Positions 16,428 to 25,649 of a DNA stretch of 64,000 bases are shown here, piece after piece. How positions within the stretch are numbered: position 1 is the stretch's first letter; each line of letters starts with the position of its first letter. Origin of the DNA: Vibrio sp. Isolate32 (GTDB taxonomy: Bacteria; Pseudomonadota; Gammaproteobacteria; Enterobacterales; Vibrionaceae); contig NZ_JAKEUQ010000002.1 of NCBI RefSeq assembly GCF_022397955.1, positions 728 through 64,727 of the forward strand. Reading direction: 5' to 3'. The translations under genes were made by a program, and so were the position numbers. The notes beneath the pieces were generated by a model, which searched no databases, was not told where the DNA came from, and worked only from the letters and a program-made list of their open reading frames with translations.

Positions 16428-18164
16428 CTATTTTGCTTCGATGTGGTCAACCATTAACTGCAATGACTGGTTACCACGAAACTCGTTAATATCCAGCTTA
16501 TAGGCAAGATGCACGGTTTTCACTGAAGCATCTGGCCAGCGACGTAAATCAACATTGAAAGCGATGCCATCGATCATCACATTGGTTGGGTGACCTTTGT
16601 ATAATGGCTCTAACATCAACTTAAGGTGTTTTTCACCCACCAACTTTTGGTGCAACACTTTAAACTCACCATCGAAGATAGGCTCTGGGAATGCTTGCCC
16701 CCAAGGACCACCTGCGCGCAGAGTTTCAGCGGTGTGCATAGAGAACTCTTCAGGTAACAACTCACCGTCAGATAAGATGATGCCCTTAAGTGCCGTTTCT
16801 CCGAGTTCTTGTTTCACTACATCGTTGAACAGTTTACTAAAGCGTTCAAAGTCCTTTTCCATGATCGTTAAGCCTGCCGCCATTGCGTGGCCACCAAACT
16901 TAAGAATCAAACCAGCGTTTTGAGTATCGATACGGTCTAGCGCATCACGCATGTGCAAACCCGGAATCGAGCGACAAGAGCCCTTAATGCTCCCTTCTCC
17001 GCCATCAGCGAACGCAATCACAGGGCGATGGTATTTGTCTTTGATACGCGAAGCCAAAATACCAATCACACCTTGGTGCCAATCACGTTGGAACAGTGCT
17101 AAACCCGAAGGCAGGTCGTCTTTACCAAACTCAAGGCGTTCACAGAAAGCCATCGCTTCTTGTTTCATGCCCTCTTCGATCTCTTTGCGAGTCTGGTTCA
17201 AACCATCAAGTTCACTCGCCATACGACGTGCAGCGTGGATGTTGTTGCTCATCAGTAGCTCAACACCAAACGACATGTCGTCAAGTCGACCCGCAGCATT
17301 GATACGAGGACCCAGTGCAAAACCAAAATCCGAAGCGACCAGACGTTTCGCATCTCGCTTTGCAATCTCAATCAAGGCTTGAATACCCGGACGAGCCTTA
17401 CCCGCTCGGATACGTTGCAAGCCTTGGTGTACCAAGATTCGGTTGTTTTCATCAAGTGGCACCACGTCCGCGACCGTACCTAGAGCGACAAGGTCTATCA
17501 ACTCCATCAGCTTAGGCTCCGTCATGCCTAGTTCAGCAAACCAATTCAGTTTACGCATGTGAACACACAGTGCCATCATCAGATAGAAAGCCACGCCAAC
17601 ACCAGCGAGCGCTTTAGACGGAAATGCACAGCTCTCTAGATTCGGGTTTACCATCGCATCAACCATAGGCAATTCGCTACCCGGTAAGTGATGGTCAGTG
17701 ACCAGAACTTCTAGTCCTTTCTCTTTGGCAAAACGCACCCCTTCAATCGAAGAGACACCGTTATCAACCGTCATGATCACTTCTGCACCGATCTCGATTG
17801 CTTGTTCCACTACTTCAGGGCTGAGGCCGTAGCCATCTTCAAAACGGTTTGGTACTAGGTAATCAACATTTGAGCTGCCTAGCATACGCAGCGCAAGTAC
17901 CGACAACGCAGAGCTGGTTGCACCGTCGGCATCAAAGTCGCCAACAACAATAATGCGTTTTTGATGCTGAATCGCCCTAAACAACAATTCGACGGCAGCA
18001 TCAATGCCCCCTAGCTTTTGATAGGAGTGTAGGCCTTTCGCTGCAGTCTCAAGTTGGTCTGCACTGTTAACTCCGCGGCTCACATAGATGCGTTTTAACA
18101 GATCTGGCAAATGAGCGGGTAAAACGGAAATGTCGACCTCAGGACGGCGTTGAATCTCTATCAT
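16428..18164 (-). CDS. recJ: Single-strand-specific 5'-3' exonuclease RecJ
   Basis: RecJ degrades single-stranded DNA in recombination, mismatch repair and replication restart. The 578-residue protein has the DHH phosphoesterase motifs in order: VVGDFDADGATSSALSV (motif I), MTVDNGVSS (II), VTDHHLPGS (III) and the NPN segment. DHHA1-type GGHAMAAG and the carboxyl OB fold follow. The ATG at 18164 matches the family start, but no Shine-Dalgarno sequence precedes it; instead a strong hairpin ends nine bases upstream. E. coli recJ is also known to be poorly expressed. It lies between dsbC and prfB, in the xerD-dsbC-recJ-prfB-lysS order found in E. coli. Confidence 0.97.
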   Translation of the reverse strand: MIEIQRRPEVDISVLPAHLPDLLKRIYVSRGVNSADQLETAAKGLHSYQKLGGIDAAVELLFRAIQHQKRIIVVGDFDADGATSSALSVLALRMLGSSNVDYLVPNRFEDGYGLSPEVVEQAIEIGAEVIMTVDNGVSSIEGVRFAKEKGLEVLVTDHHLPGSELPMVDAMVNPNLESCAFPSKALAGVGVAFYLMMALCVHMRKLNWFAELGMTEPKLMELIDLVALGTVADVVPLDENNRILVHQGLQRIRAGKARPGIQALIEIAKRDAKRLVASDFGFALGPRINAAGRLDDMSFGVELLMSNNIHAARRMASELDGLNQTRKEIEEGMKQEAMAFCERLEFGKDDLPSGLALFQRDWHQGVIGILASRIKDKYHRPVIAFADGGEGSIKGSCRSIPGLHMRDALDRIDTQNAGLILKFGGHAMAAGLTIMEKDFERFSKLFNDVVKQELGETALKGIILSDGELLPEEFSMHTAETLRAGGPWGQAFPEPIFDGEFKVLHQKLVGEKHLKLMLEPLYKGHPTNVMIDGIAFNVDLRRWPDASVKTVHLAYKLDINEFRGNQSLQLMVDHIEAK

Positions 18165-18171
18165 ATAAAAA

Positions 18172-18193
18172 TGGGCCTGATATCAATCAGGCC
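18172..18193 (-). terminator. Hairpin with T-run between dsbC and recJ, directly before the recJ start
   Basis: On the reverse strand GGCCTGAT, loop TGAT, ATCAGGCC is followed by CATTTTTATATG, where ATG is the recJ start. It has the form of a weak terminator for dsbC. It also occupies the place of the recJ ribosome binding site, so it may limit recJ transcription or translation. Confidence 0.6.
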
Positions 18194-18283
18194 ACTCCTT
18201 AAATCAAAAACATGGGAATAAATAAGTAATAAAGTCGCAATATTAACCGATGACGACTGTGACAGCTCTGCTAGAGACTAAGA

Positions 18284-19063
18284 CTACTGCTCTAAACGCT
18301 GAAGCAGCTGTGCTGGTGGTAAGTAACCACTCACCAACTCACCGCTTGCTAATACGATAGCAGGTGTACCATTAATACCAAGCTCACGGCCTAGTTGGTA
18401 CTGCTTAGCGATGATCTGTTTCTTCTCTTCAAGGTCTTTACTTGAAGCTGGCATCTTACGCTCTACCTTAGCATTGTGCATTGCTGCTTTTGGATCGTCA
18501 GAAGCCCAGATAGCCGCCATTTGGTCTGCCACTTGGCCAGTACCACCTTGACGTGGGTATGCCATGTAACGCACCGTGATACCTAGGTCATTGTAGCCCT
18601 GCATCTGGCTGTGTAGACGAACACAGTAGCCACAAGTGATGTCAGTAAACACAGTCACAACATATTTTTCGTTGTCTGCTTTGTATTCGATAACCGTATC
18701 AGACAATGCCGCTACTTTCTCAGCATTGATAGGCGCTTGACGCTCTGCCAATACATCGCTGAATTTACCGTCCTCATCCAGAGAGTAAAGTGTGCCAGCT
18801 AGAAAATGATCGCCCGCTGGAGATGAAAAGATAATACCACTGTTGGTTTGAATCTCTAGAAGGCCATCAATATCCGAAGGAACAATCTTATTAACCTTGA
18901 TGCCAATTTTTTCAAAACGCTTGGTTAGCGCTGCGGTATCAATATCTTGAGCTGAAGCAACCTCTGCAGCTGTTGTGGTTTGTTCTACTTTCGCTTCTGA
19001 TGCATTACATGCAGTGATCATCAGCGGTAGCGCTAATAGAGGAAGACGGCGTAATACGCTCAT
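18284..19063 (-). CDS. dsbC: Disulfide isomerase DsbC, possibly a lipoprotein
   Basis: DsbC reshuffles wrong disulfides in periplasmic proteins. The thioredoxin-fold active site CGYC is in FTDITCGYCVRLHSQM and the cis-proline loop in LGINGTPAIVL. An amino-terminal dimerisation domain precedes them. The ATG at 19063 is preferred because AAGG lies eight bases before it; a GTG three codons earlier overlaps that site. The leader MSVLRRLPLLALPLMITAC ends in a lipobox-like ITAC and is followed by a Thr/Ala-rich linker, so the protein may be lipid-anchored. E. coli DsbC is soluble with an ordinary signal peptide. The gene lies between xerD and recJ as in E. coli. Confidence 0.93.
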   Translation of the reverse strand: MSVLRRLPLLALPLMITACNASEAKVEQTTTAAEVASAQDIDTAALTKRFEKIGIKVNKIVPSDIDGLLEIQTNSGIIFSSPAGDHFLAGTLYSLDEDGKFSDVLAERQAPINAEKVAALSDTVIEYKADNEKYVVTVFTDITCGYCVRLHSQMQGYNDLGITVRYMAYPRQGGTGQVADQMAAIWASDDPKAAMHNAKVERKMPASSKDLEEKKQIIAKQYQLGRELGINGTPAIVLASGELVSGYLPPAQLLQRLEQ

Positions 19064-19089
19064 TAAGTTCACCTTAAAAATAAATGGAT

Positions 19090-20004
19090 TTAAGCACGTG
19101 GGTGATGCTGAGTATGAATTTGCTTCAGCCTTTCGGTCGCCACGTGAGTATAAATTTGGGTTGTCGATAAGTCACTATGCCCAAGCAACATTTGTACGAC
19201 CCTAAGATCAGCACCATAGTTCAGTAAATGAGTAGCAAAAGCGTGTCTTAAAACGTGCGGGGACAACAATTCTGTGTCAATACCCGCGACAACCGCGTAA
19301 TGCTTAATACGATACCAGAACGTCTGACGGGTCATTTGTTTAGCACGTTTGCTTGGAAAAACTACATCTGAACTGTTTTCACCAAGCAGTTGCGGGCGCC
19401 CTTGTTCAATAAAACTCTCAATCCAGTCCACAGCGTTTTCGCCCATTGGCACCAAGCGCTCTTTACCGCCCTTACCAATAACACGTACCACGCCCTGTCT
19501 CAGGCTGATGTTCTCCATCGTTAGGCTAACCAGCTCCGTCACGCGCAAACCGGTTGCATATAATAACTCAAGCATCGCCTTATCACGAAGTTCAATCGGG
19601 TCATTCGGATCAGGTGCATCGAGCAAAGCATCCACTTGCTCTTCACTCAAATCTTTTGGCAGACGTTGTGGCAGCTTAGGGCTAACCAACAACGCACTTG
19701 GATCATCGGCTCTGACTTTCTCACGGTGTAGGTATTGGAACAAACGACGAATAGCCGACAACATACGTGCACGGGAAGTCTGCTTAAAATCCGCATCAAC
19801 CAACCAGCTTTGGTAATCCTGCAACCCAGAAAGACTAATAAAATCGAGGCGATAATTATTCTGTTCCATCCACGTTAATAGTTTACATAAATCAGTACGA
19901 TACGAGACAAGAGTATTCTCTGATAACCCTCGTTCCATCCACATAGCATCTAAAAACTGCTCAACTAGACCGTGGTCTGCGCTCTGCCCTTGAGGCGACT
20001 GCAT
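19090..20004 (-). CDS. xerD: Site-specific tyrosine recombinase XerD
   Basis: XerD with XerC resolves chromosome dimers at dif, activated by FtsK; in vibrios these proteins are also used by integrative phages. The start MQSPQGQSADHGLVEQFLDA gives 304 residues; the longer open frame adds 24 residues of intergenic character. The amino-terminal SAM-like DNA-binding domain covers about 1-100. Catalytic residues are in ATGLRVTELV (Arg), KGGKER (Lys), SPHVLRHAFATH (His and Arg), LLGHSDLSTTQIYTH (His and the Tyr nucleophile). It heads the leftward run, 26 bases before dsbC, and is divergent from fldB. Confidence 0.96.
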   Translation of the reverse strand: MQSPQGQSADHGLVEQFLDAMWMERGLSENTLVSYRTDLCKLLTWMEQNNYRLDFISLSGLQDYQSWLVDADFKQTSRARMLSAIRRLFQYLHREKVRADDPSALLVSPKLPQRLPKDLSEEQVDALLDAPDPNDPIELRDKAMLELLYATGLRVTELVSLTMENISLRQGVVRVIGKGGKERLVPMGENAVDWIESFIEQGRPQLLGENSSDVVFPSKRAKQMTRQTFWYRIKHYAVVAGIDTELLSPHVLRHAFATHLLNYGADLRVVQMLLGHSDLSTTQIYTHVATERLKQIHTQHHPRA

Positions 20005-20154
20005 AGTGTTACTCACAATATTGGAAACTGTTTTGAGAGTATGCCAGAGCAAATATGAATGCCATAAAAAATACACCTTGAGTGGATAATCGCTGCAATC
20101 GAAGTCGATTTATGGTTAGAATTCGCCATCTGAAATTAAAATCGAACGTTTGCT

Positions 20155-20676
20155 ATGAAAATTGGATTATTTTACGGCTCAACCACCTGCTACACAGAAA
20201 TGGCAGCAGAAAAAATTTGCGGCATTATTGGTGAAGACCTAGTTGATATCCATAACGTGAAAGAGGCTCCGCTTGCATTGATGGCAGACTACGACCTATT
20301 ACTTCTGGGTATTTCTACGTGGGACTTTGGCGAAATCCAAGAAGATTGGAATGAGCTTTGGGACGATATCGCGACGACACCAGTAAAAGGCAAGGTTGTG
20401 GCACTGTTTGGCTTAGGTGACCAAGAGGGTTACGGCGAGTGGTTCTTGGATGCAATGGGTCTACTGCATGACGAACTAAAAACTGCCGGAGCTCAATTTG
20501 TTGGCTTCTGGCCAAACGACGACAGCTACGAATTCAAAGCATCTAAAGCGCTCACCGAAGACCAATCACAGTTCGTCGGTTTGGCGCTTGATGAAGACTC
20601 ACAATATGAACTGAGCGACAAGCGTATCGCATGCTGGGTTGAACAAGTTCTGGTTGAGTACAGCGAGAAGCTGTAA
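20155..20676 (+). CDS. fldB: Flavodoxin FldB
   Basis: This 173-residue long-chain flavodoxin carries FMN and serves as a low-potential electron carrier. The phosphate-binding loop [15 protein letters not shown], from about residue 8, and the isoalloxazine region with [14 protein letters not shown] are clear. FldB rather than FldA is indicated by the position beside xerD, as in E. coli, where fldB is under SoxRS control. No Shine-Dalgarno sequence is obvious before the ATG. It ends in a strong terminator shared with the convergent brnQ. Confidence 0.93.
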   Translation: MKIGLFYGSTTCYTEMAAEKICGIIGEDLVDIHNVKEAPLALMADYDLLLLGISTWDFGEIQEDWNELWDDIATTPVKGKVVALFGLGDQEGYGEWFLDAMGLLHDELKTAGAQFVGFWPNDDSYEFKASKALTEDQSQFVGLALDEDSQYELSDKRIACWVEQVLVEYSEKL

Positions 20677-20723
20677 GTACATAAGCTCTCCACAAGCTGT
20701 TCATTTCAAAACAGACAGAATAC

Positions 20724-20761
20724 AAAAAGGCCTCACTACTACGAATTAATGAGGCCTTTTC
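20724..20761 (+). terminator. Bidirectional terminator between fldB and brnQ
   Basis: AAAAAGGCCTCA pairs with TGAGGCCTTTT around a 14-base loop, with A- and T-runs on the two sides, so it can serve both convergent genes. Confidence 0.88.
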
Positions 20762-20799
20762 TATGTCATCTAGAATGACTATCTAATCTCAATCAGAGA

Positions 20800-22113
20800 T
20801 TAAAACGTCTCTTCTGCCATCTCTTGCTCTGCTGACTTACCAACAAAGAACATACAGATGATTGCTGCAGCAGTTGGCAGTAACCAACCCATGCCGATCT
20901 CGAACAGAGGCAACATCTTCAGTGCAGATACATCAACACCTGCTACCTTAGCACCATCGATAAGAGCAAACATCAATGACACTAATACCACAACGCGGTA
21001 CGCCACTTTTGGATTAGGGAAACGGCTACGCAAGAACGTCAGTGCTACCAATGCAATTGCTACTGGGTACAGCGCAAACAATACAGGAACAGACAGAGAA
21101 ATAAGCTGAGAAAGACCAACGTTCGCTACCGTTGCACAAGCAACACCGTTGATTATTACCCAAGTCTTGTATGACAGCGGCGTTAGTGAGCTGAAGTAGT
21201 CCGAACACGCAGACACAAGGCCAATCGCTGTTGTTAGACACGCTAGTAGTACGATAACAGAAAGCACTAGCTGACCTGAAGGACCAAACAGTGATTGAAC
21301 GTATAGGCTTAGGATCGCACCGCCATTGTCAGCATCCGCTGCAACCGTTGCACTTGTTGCGCCCAGGTAGAACAGAGAAATGTAAACGAACGCTAGACCA
21401 GCTGCAGCAATACAACCCGCGCTGATTAGGTACTTAGTCGTTGCCGCACGGTCAGTGATGCCTTTGCTGCGGATAGAGTCCACAATCAGCATACCAAACA
21501 TCAGTGCAGCAAAAGTATCCATGGTGTTGTAACCTTCAAGGAAACCTTTAGTTAATGGCTGAGTGATGTATTCACCGTGAGCACCAAGAATATCGCCCTG
21601 AGGGTTAACAAATACAGCAACGGCCAGTACAACTAAGCCGATGAAAAGTGCTGGTGTTAGAACCTTGCCGATAACGTCAATTAGCTTACCTTGAGACCAT
21701 GAGAAGAACATCGCTACCACAAAAAATGCGATAGAAAAGAATGTGAGGTGAGCTTGAGAGGCATCGATGAAGAACGGTTTCACCGCCATCTCATAAGCAA
21801 CAAGGCCGGTACGTGGTGCAGCGAATGCAGGACCAATGATAATGAAGATCAACACAGCCATGATAGTCGCAGCTTTCTTAGGAAGATCTTTGGTTAGATG
21901 ATCCCAAGAGCCACCCGCAAGTGCAACGGCTACGATAGTGATTAACGGCAGACCAACGGCAGTCAGCAGGAAACCAGACATCGCTGGAAGAAAATGATCA
22001 CCAGCCAATTGGCCAGCTAAAGGTGGGAAGATGATGTTACCCGCACCCAAGAAAAACGCAAAAAGCATAAAGCCCAATGCCATTATATCTGTTAGTTTTA
22101 GACTCTGTTTCAC
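20800..22113 (-). CDS. brnQ: Branched-chain amino acid carrier BrnQ (LIVCS family)
   Basis: BrnQ imports leucine, isoleucine and valine with sodium or protons. The 437-residue protein has about twelve hydrophobic segments and the LIVCS signature near its start: LGFMLFAFFLGAGNIIFPP. It begins with GTG (MKQSLKLTDIMALG) with AAGGA seven bases upstream. It stands alone, convergent with fldB and divergent from trmN6 over an AT-rich gap of about 315 bases. Nothing recognisable (leader peptide, riboswitch) was seen in that gap. Confidence 0.95.
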   Translation of the reverse strand: MKQSLKLTDIMALGFMLFAFFLGAGNIIFPPLAGQLAGDHFLPAMSGFLLTAVGLPLITIVAVALAGGSWDHLTKDLPKKAATIMAVLIFIIIGPAFAAPRTGLVAYEMAVKPFFIDASQAHLTFFSIAFFVVAMFFSWSQGKLIDVIGKVLTPALFIGLVVLAVAVFVNPQGDILGAHGEYITQPLTKGFLEGYNTMDTFAALMFGMLIVDSIRSKGITDRAATTKYLISAGCIAAAGLAFVYISLFYLGATSATVAADADNGGAILSLYVQSLFGPSGQLVLSVIVLLACLTTAIGLVSACSDYFSSLTPLSYKTWVIINGVACATVANVGLSQLISLSVPVLFALYPVAIALVALTFLRSRFPNPKVAYRVVVLVSLMFALIDGAKVAGVDVSALKMLPLFEIGMGWLLPTAAAIICMFFVGKSAEQEMAEETF

Positions 22114-22428
22114 AGATAATCCTTAATTATATTTATGAAATTTATGTTGTGCTTACGTGAATGTTACAGCTAAAAGCTGCCACTCAATCTATAAAATAGT
22201 CGCGCATAATGACGAAACACTTGGCTAGCTGCAAGTCACCACACAAAAACACCATATAAATTTGCAAATATCAACCAAAAGAAGTCGATTACACTGGATG
22301 TGGAAAAATAATCATAATTATCAACTAACCATAATCAACAACAATAAATCACCGATCAGAACATTGATTTACACATTTGATTAACAATAGAGCTAATCAC
22401 TTAAAATATCTCGATACTCAGAACATTC

Positions 22429-23157
22429 ATGAAAGACAAAATCGTGCAGACTAAAAGCTTCAATTTTAAGCAATTCTCAATTTACGTTGGGCAAAGCGGT
22501 ATGCCAGTCAGTACCGATGGTGTACTACTTGGCGCATGGGTAACCATTATATCTAAGTCATCGGCACTCGATATTGGAACTGGCACCGGGCTTGTGGCGT
22601 TAATGGCAGCGCAGCGTTTTACAGACATCTCGATCTCCGCGATCGATATTGATCCACACGCGATTGAAGCTGCGACCATTAATATTGAGCAATCTCCTTG
22701 GCAAGATCGCATCACTCTGCATGATGGCAGCGTGCTCACCGCTGACTTTCCGAAAAAGTTTGACGCGATAATCTGCAACCCACCCTACTTCAACTCAGGG
22801 GAACAGTCACTGCAGAGCCAAAGAGCAACAGCCAGACATACCGATAGCTTGGATCACCTGCAACTTGCTAAGCGATGTTTCGAGATAACAACCGAAACTG
22901 CTACGGCCAGTTTTATACTGCCAACGCCTGAGGGAGAAGGTTTCATCAAGCTTGCCAAACAATGCGGTTGGTACTTAGCCAAACGTCTTGATGTCAAAAC
23001 CACAGACAAGAAGCCCGCAAGTCGAATTCTTTTTGAGTTATCGAAAGATCCTGCATGCGAGCAAGATTTGCAGTGTGAATCGCTCACCATTCACCATCAA
23101 GGTGGTTATAGCGAGGCATTTATTACCCTTACCAAAGATTTTTATCTCAAGATGTAG
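22429..23157 (+). CDS. trmN6: tRNA1(Val) adenine-37 N6-methyltransferase TrmN6 (YfiC)
   Basis: This 242-residue class I SAM-dependent methyltransferase has the binding motif [17 protein letters not shown] near residue 46 and the N6-adenine catalytic motif NPPYF in [17 protein letters not shown]. The family is known in E. coli as YfiC, which methylates A37 of tRNA1-Val. Placement beside srmB also matches E. coli, where yfiC and srmB are neighbours. The ATG has no strong ribosome binding site. It runs in the same direction as srmB, with a gap of 107 bases that likely holds the srmB promoter. Confidence 0.94.
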   Translation: MKDKIVQTKSFNFKQFSIYVGQSGMPVSTDGVLLGAWVTIISKSSALDIGTGTGLVALMAAQRFTDISISAIDIDPHAIEAATINIEQSPWQDRITLHDGSVLTADFPKKFDAIICNPPYFNSGEQSLQSQRATARHTDSLDHLQLAKRCFEITTETATASFILPTPEGEGFIKLAKQCGWYLAKRLDVKTTDKKPASRILFELSKDPACEQDLQCESLTIHHQGGYSEAFITLTKDFYLKM

Positions 23158-23264
23158 CAAATACCATGTGATCCTAATCACTAATGCTTCTATAATGTCC
23201 GACTACTCTTTTTTATCGTCTGCTTTTTGAGGCAGAAACATTTATTGCTTGTGGAGAAACAACA

Positions 23265-24536
23265 GTGATCAGAACCTTTGCAGAACTCGATCTAAACCAA
23301 GAGCTGCTTAAAGCAATTGACGAAATGGGCTACGAACGCCCAACACAGATACAAGCTGAAGCAATCCCACAAGCGTTAGATGGAAGAGACGTTTTGGCAT
23401 CTGCGCCAACAGGTACAGGTAAAACAGCATCATTCGTACTGCCAGCACTGCAGTACCTTCAGGATTTCCCTCGTAAGAAAGCGGGCCCTGCTCGTATGCT
23501 TATCCTAACGCCAACGCGTGAGCTAGCAATGCAGATCACTGACCAAGCTCGTGAGCTTGCGAAATACACTGCACTGAACATCTTCACCATTACGGGTGGT
23601 GTAATGTACCAAGAGCACGCAGACATTCTTGGCACTACCCAAGACATCGTTGTTGCAACTCCAGGTCGTCTAATGGAATACATCGAAGCTGAGCGCTTTG
23701 ACTGTCGTGCAATCGAATGGCTGATCCTAGATGAAGCAGACCGCATGCTAGACATGGGCTTTGGTCCAGTTGTTGATCGCCTCTCTGCAGAATGTCGCTG
23801 GCGTAAGCAAACTTTACTTTTCTCAGCAACACTAGAAGGCAAAGGTGTTGAAGGTTTCACTGAAGACCTACTGAACAACCCAGCAGAGATCGATGCAAAA
23901 TCATCACTACGTGAACGTAAAAAGATCACTCAGTGGTACCACCGTGCAGACACAGCAGAGCACAAACTCGAGCTGCTAAAACACATCATTACTAAAGAAG
24001 CTGAGCGTAGTATCGTCTTCTTAAAAACTCGTGAGCGTTTAGGCGACCTGCGTGCACTGCTAGAGAGCGCTCAGATTCCATGTGCTTGGATTCAAGGCGA
24101 AATGCCTCAGGACCGTCGTAACAATGCGATTGCTCGTTTCCGTGATGGCACAGTAAACGTACTGCTAGCAACTGACGTAGCGGCTCGTGGTATCGACCTT
24201 CCAGACGTAAGCCACGTAATTAACTACGACATGCCACGCACGGCTGATGTTTACCTACATCGAATTGGCCGTACGGCTCGTGCAGGTAAAAAAGGTAATG
24301 CGGTTTCTCTAATCGAAGCGCACGATCAATTGATGGTTGAACGCGTTGCTCGTTACACCAAAGAAGCAATCAAAGAGCGCTTCGTTGAAGGCATGCGTCC
24401 AACACATAAGAAAGCCGCTGTAACTAAGAAAAAGAAACCAAAGAAAGAAGATAAGAAAGCATTAGAGAAGCAGAAGCTCGCGAAGAAGAAAAAAATCACG
24501 AAGAAAAAGAAAGCTGCAAAGAAAAAAGTAATCTGA
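23265..24536 (+). CDS. srmB: DEAD-box RNA helicase SrmB
   Basis: SrmB unwinds RNA during early assembly of the large ribosomal subunit. The helicase motifs are in order: Q motif in YERPTQIQAEAIPQ, motif I APTGTGKT, motif II LDEADRML, motif III FSATLEG, and motifs V-VI ATDVAARGIDLPD and HRIGRTAR. The 423-residue protein ends in a very lysine-rich tail, with runs such as KKKKPKKEDKKA, probably for RNA binding. It starts at GTG with GGAG nine bases upstream. The K-rich tail identifies it better as SrmB than RhlE when combined with the trmN6 neighbour. Confidence 0.95.
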   Translation: MIRTFAELDLNQELLKAIDEMGYERPTQIQAEAIPQALDGRDVLASAPTGTGKTASFVLPALQYLQDFPRKKAGPARMLILTPTRELAMQITDQARELAKYTALNIFTITGGVMYQEHADILGTTQDIVVATPGRLMEYIEAERFDCRAIEWLILDEADRMLDMGFGPVVDRLSAECRWRKQTLLFSATLEGKGVEGFTEDLLNNPAEIDAKSSLRERKKITQWYHRADTAEHKLELLKHIITKEAERSIVFLKTRERLGDLRALLESAQIPCAWIQGEMPQDRRNNAIARFRDGTVNVLLATDVAARGIDLPDVSHVINYDMPRTADVYLHRIGRTARAGKKGNAVSLIEAHDQLMVERVARYTKEAIKERFVEGMRPTHKKAAVTKKKKPKKEDKKALEKQKLAKKKKITKKKKAAKKKVI

Positions 24537-24564
24537 TAGCTTGCTAACTTCTGAATGATTCAAC

Positions 24565-24603
24565 AAAAAGCCCCATGCAGCGAACTGCATGGGGCTTTTC
24601 TTT
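24565..24603 (+). terminator. Bidirectional terminator between srmB and yaaA
   Basis: AAAAAGCCCCATGCAG, loop CGAA, CTGCATGGGGCTTTT is a 15-base perfect stem with flanking A- and T-runs. Confidence 0.92.
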
Positions 24604-24649
24604 ATCTAGTTGGTATCTCGCGTAAACTTATACCTTGAATAAACAACGT

Positions 24650-25426
24650 CTAGTTTTGCTCTTCACGCTTGAAGATTAGCTCTTTCGCGTTCGACTCTTC
24701 TTCCACGAAGTAGTAACCCGCGGTATCAAACTTAGTCAGCGCTTCAATTGAGTCCACTTGGTTCTCAATGATGTAGCGAGCCATCATGCCACGCGCCTTT
24801 TTCGCGTAGAAACTGATCACCTTGTATTGACCGTTCTTACAGTCTTTGAATACCGGTGTAATCACTTGGCCATCCAAGTTTTTTGGTTTTACCGCTTTGA
24901 AGTACTCATTAGATGCTAGGTTGATCAACACATTATCGCCTTGAGCGTTCAGCGCTTCATTCAGCTTATCTGTGATGATGTTGCCCCAGAACTGGTACAA
25001 GTTAATACCACGAGCATTCGCTAAACGCGTGCCCATTTCTAAACGGTAAGGTTGCATCAAATCAAGTGGCTTTAGTAAGCCGTAAAGACCAGAAAGCATA
25101 CGCAGGTGATTTTGTGCGTAGTCAAAATCTTCATCCGACAGTGTTTCAGCGTCTAGGCCTGTGTATACATCACCTTTGAAGGCAAGGATGGCTTGACGTG
25201 CATTCTCTTGGGTAAAAGTCTCACTCCACTGCTCAAAGCGCGCTACGTTCAACCCTGCGATCTTATCGCTCACTTTCATCAATGCAGAGACATCTGCTGG
25301 TGTCAGCTTGCGGCACTCTTCAATCAGTTCAGCAGAGTGTTCAACAAACTCAGGCTGACTAAAGCGTTCTGTCGCTAATGGTGATTCGTAATCAAGTGTT
25401 TTGGCTGGAGACACGACAACTAACAT
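24650..25426 (-). CDS. yaaA: Peroxide stress protein YaaA
   Basis: YaaA lowers free iron and protects DNA under hydrogen peroxide; it has a DNA-binding fold. The 258-residue protein starts [17 protein letters not shown], the signature opening, and has [22 protein letters not shown] and the tail-side [17 protein letters not shown] lies eight bases before the ATG. It stands alone, between the srmB terminator and a second terminator that ends the AgcS gene. In E. coli it is induced by OxyR; no OxyR site could be judged here. Confidence 0.95.
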   Translation of the reverse strand: MLVVVSPAKTLDYESPLATERFSQPEFVEHSAELIEECRKLTPADVSALMKVSDKIAGLNVARFEQWSETFTQENARQAILAFKGDVYTGLDAETLSDEDFDYAQNHLRMLSGLYGLLKPLDLMQPYRLEMGTRLANARGINLYQFWGNIITDKLNEALNAQGDNVLINLASNEYFKAVKPKNLDGQVITPVFKDCKNGQYKVISFYAKKARGMMARYIIENQVDSIEALTKFDTAGYYFVEEESNAKELIFKREEQN

Positions 25427-25578
25427 AACTTTACCCTAATCGGTTATCTAACTGGATGCAGCTAGAGTATAGAAAAAACATCAACTTGTCTTTATGACTC
25501 TTCCTATTACTTTGATAGATGATTCTAACCACCCACTTTCAATCATCAAAAGCCACTACGAACGAAAACGCAGGCAAA

Positions 25579-25610
25579 GAAAAAGGCTAAGGTCGAAACC
25601 TTAGCCTTTT
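25579..25610 (-). terminator. Terminator of the agcS-type symporter gene
   Basis: AAAAGGCTAAGGT, loop CGAA (TTCG on the transcript), ACCTTAGCCTTTT forms a 13-base perfect stem about 40 bases after the symporter stop codon. Confidence 0.9.
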
Positions 25611-25649
25611 CAATCGTTTTAGGGTGAGCGCTTTAGCGCTCCAACAAGA

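Noticed and set aside
19349..19816. 155-residue open frame on the forward strand inside xerD
   Set aside because: Shadow frame of xerD; serine-rich low-complexity translation with no motifs.
23459..23929. 156-residue open frame on the reverse strand inside srmB
   Set aside because: Shadow of srmB, with serine-arginine-rich composition typical of the complementary strand of a biased gene.
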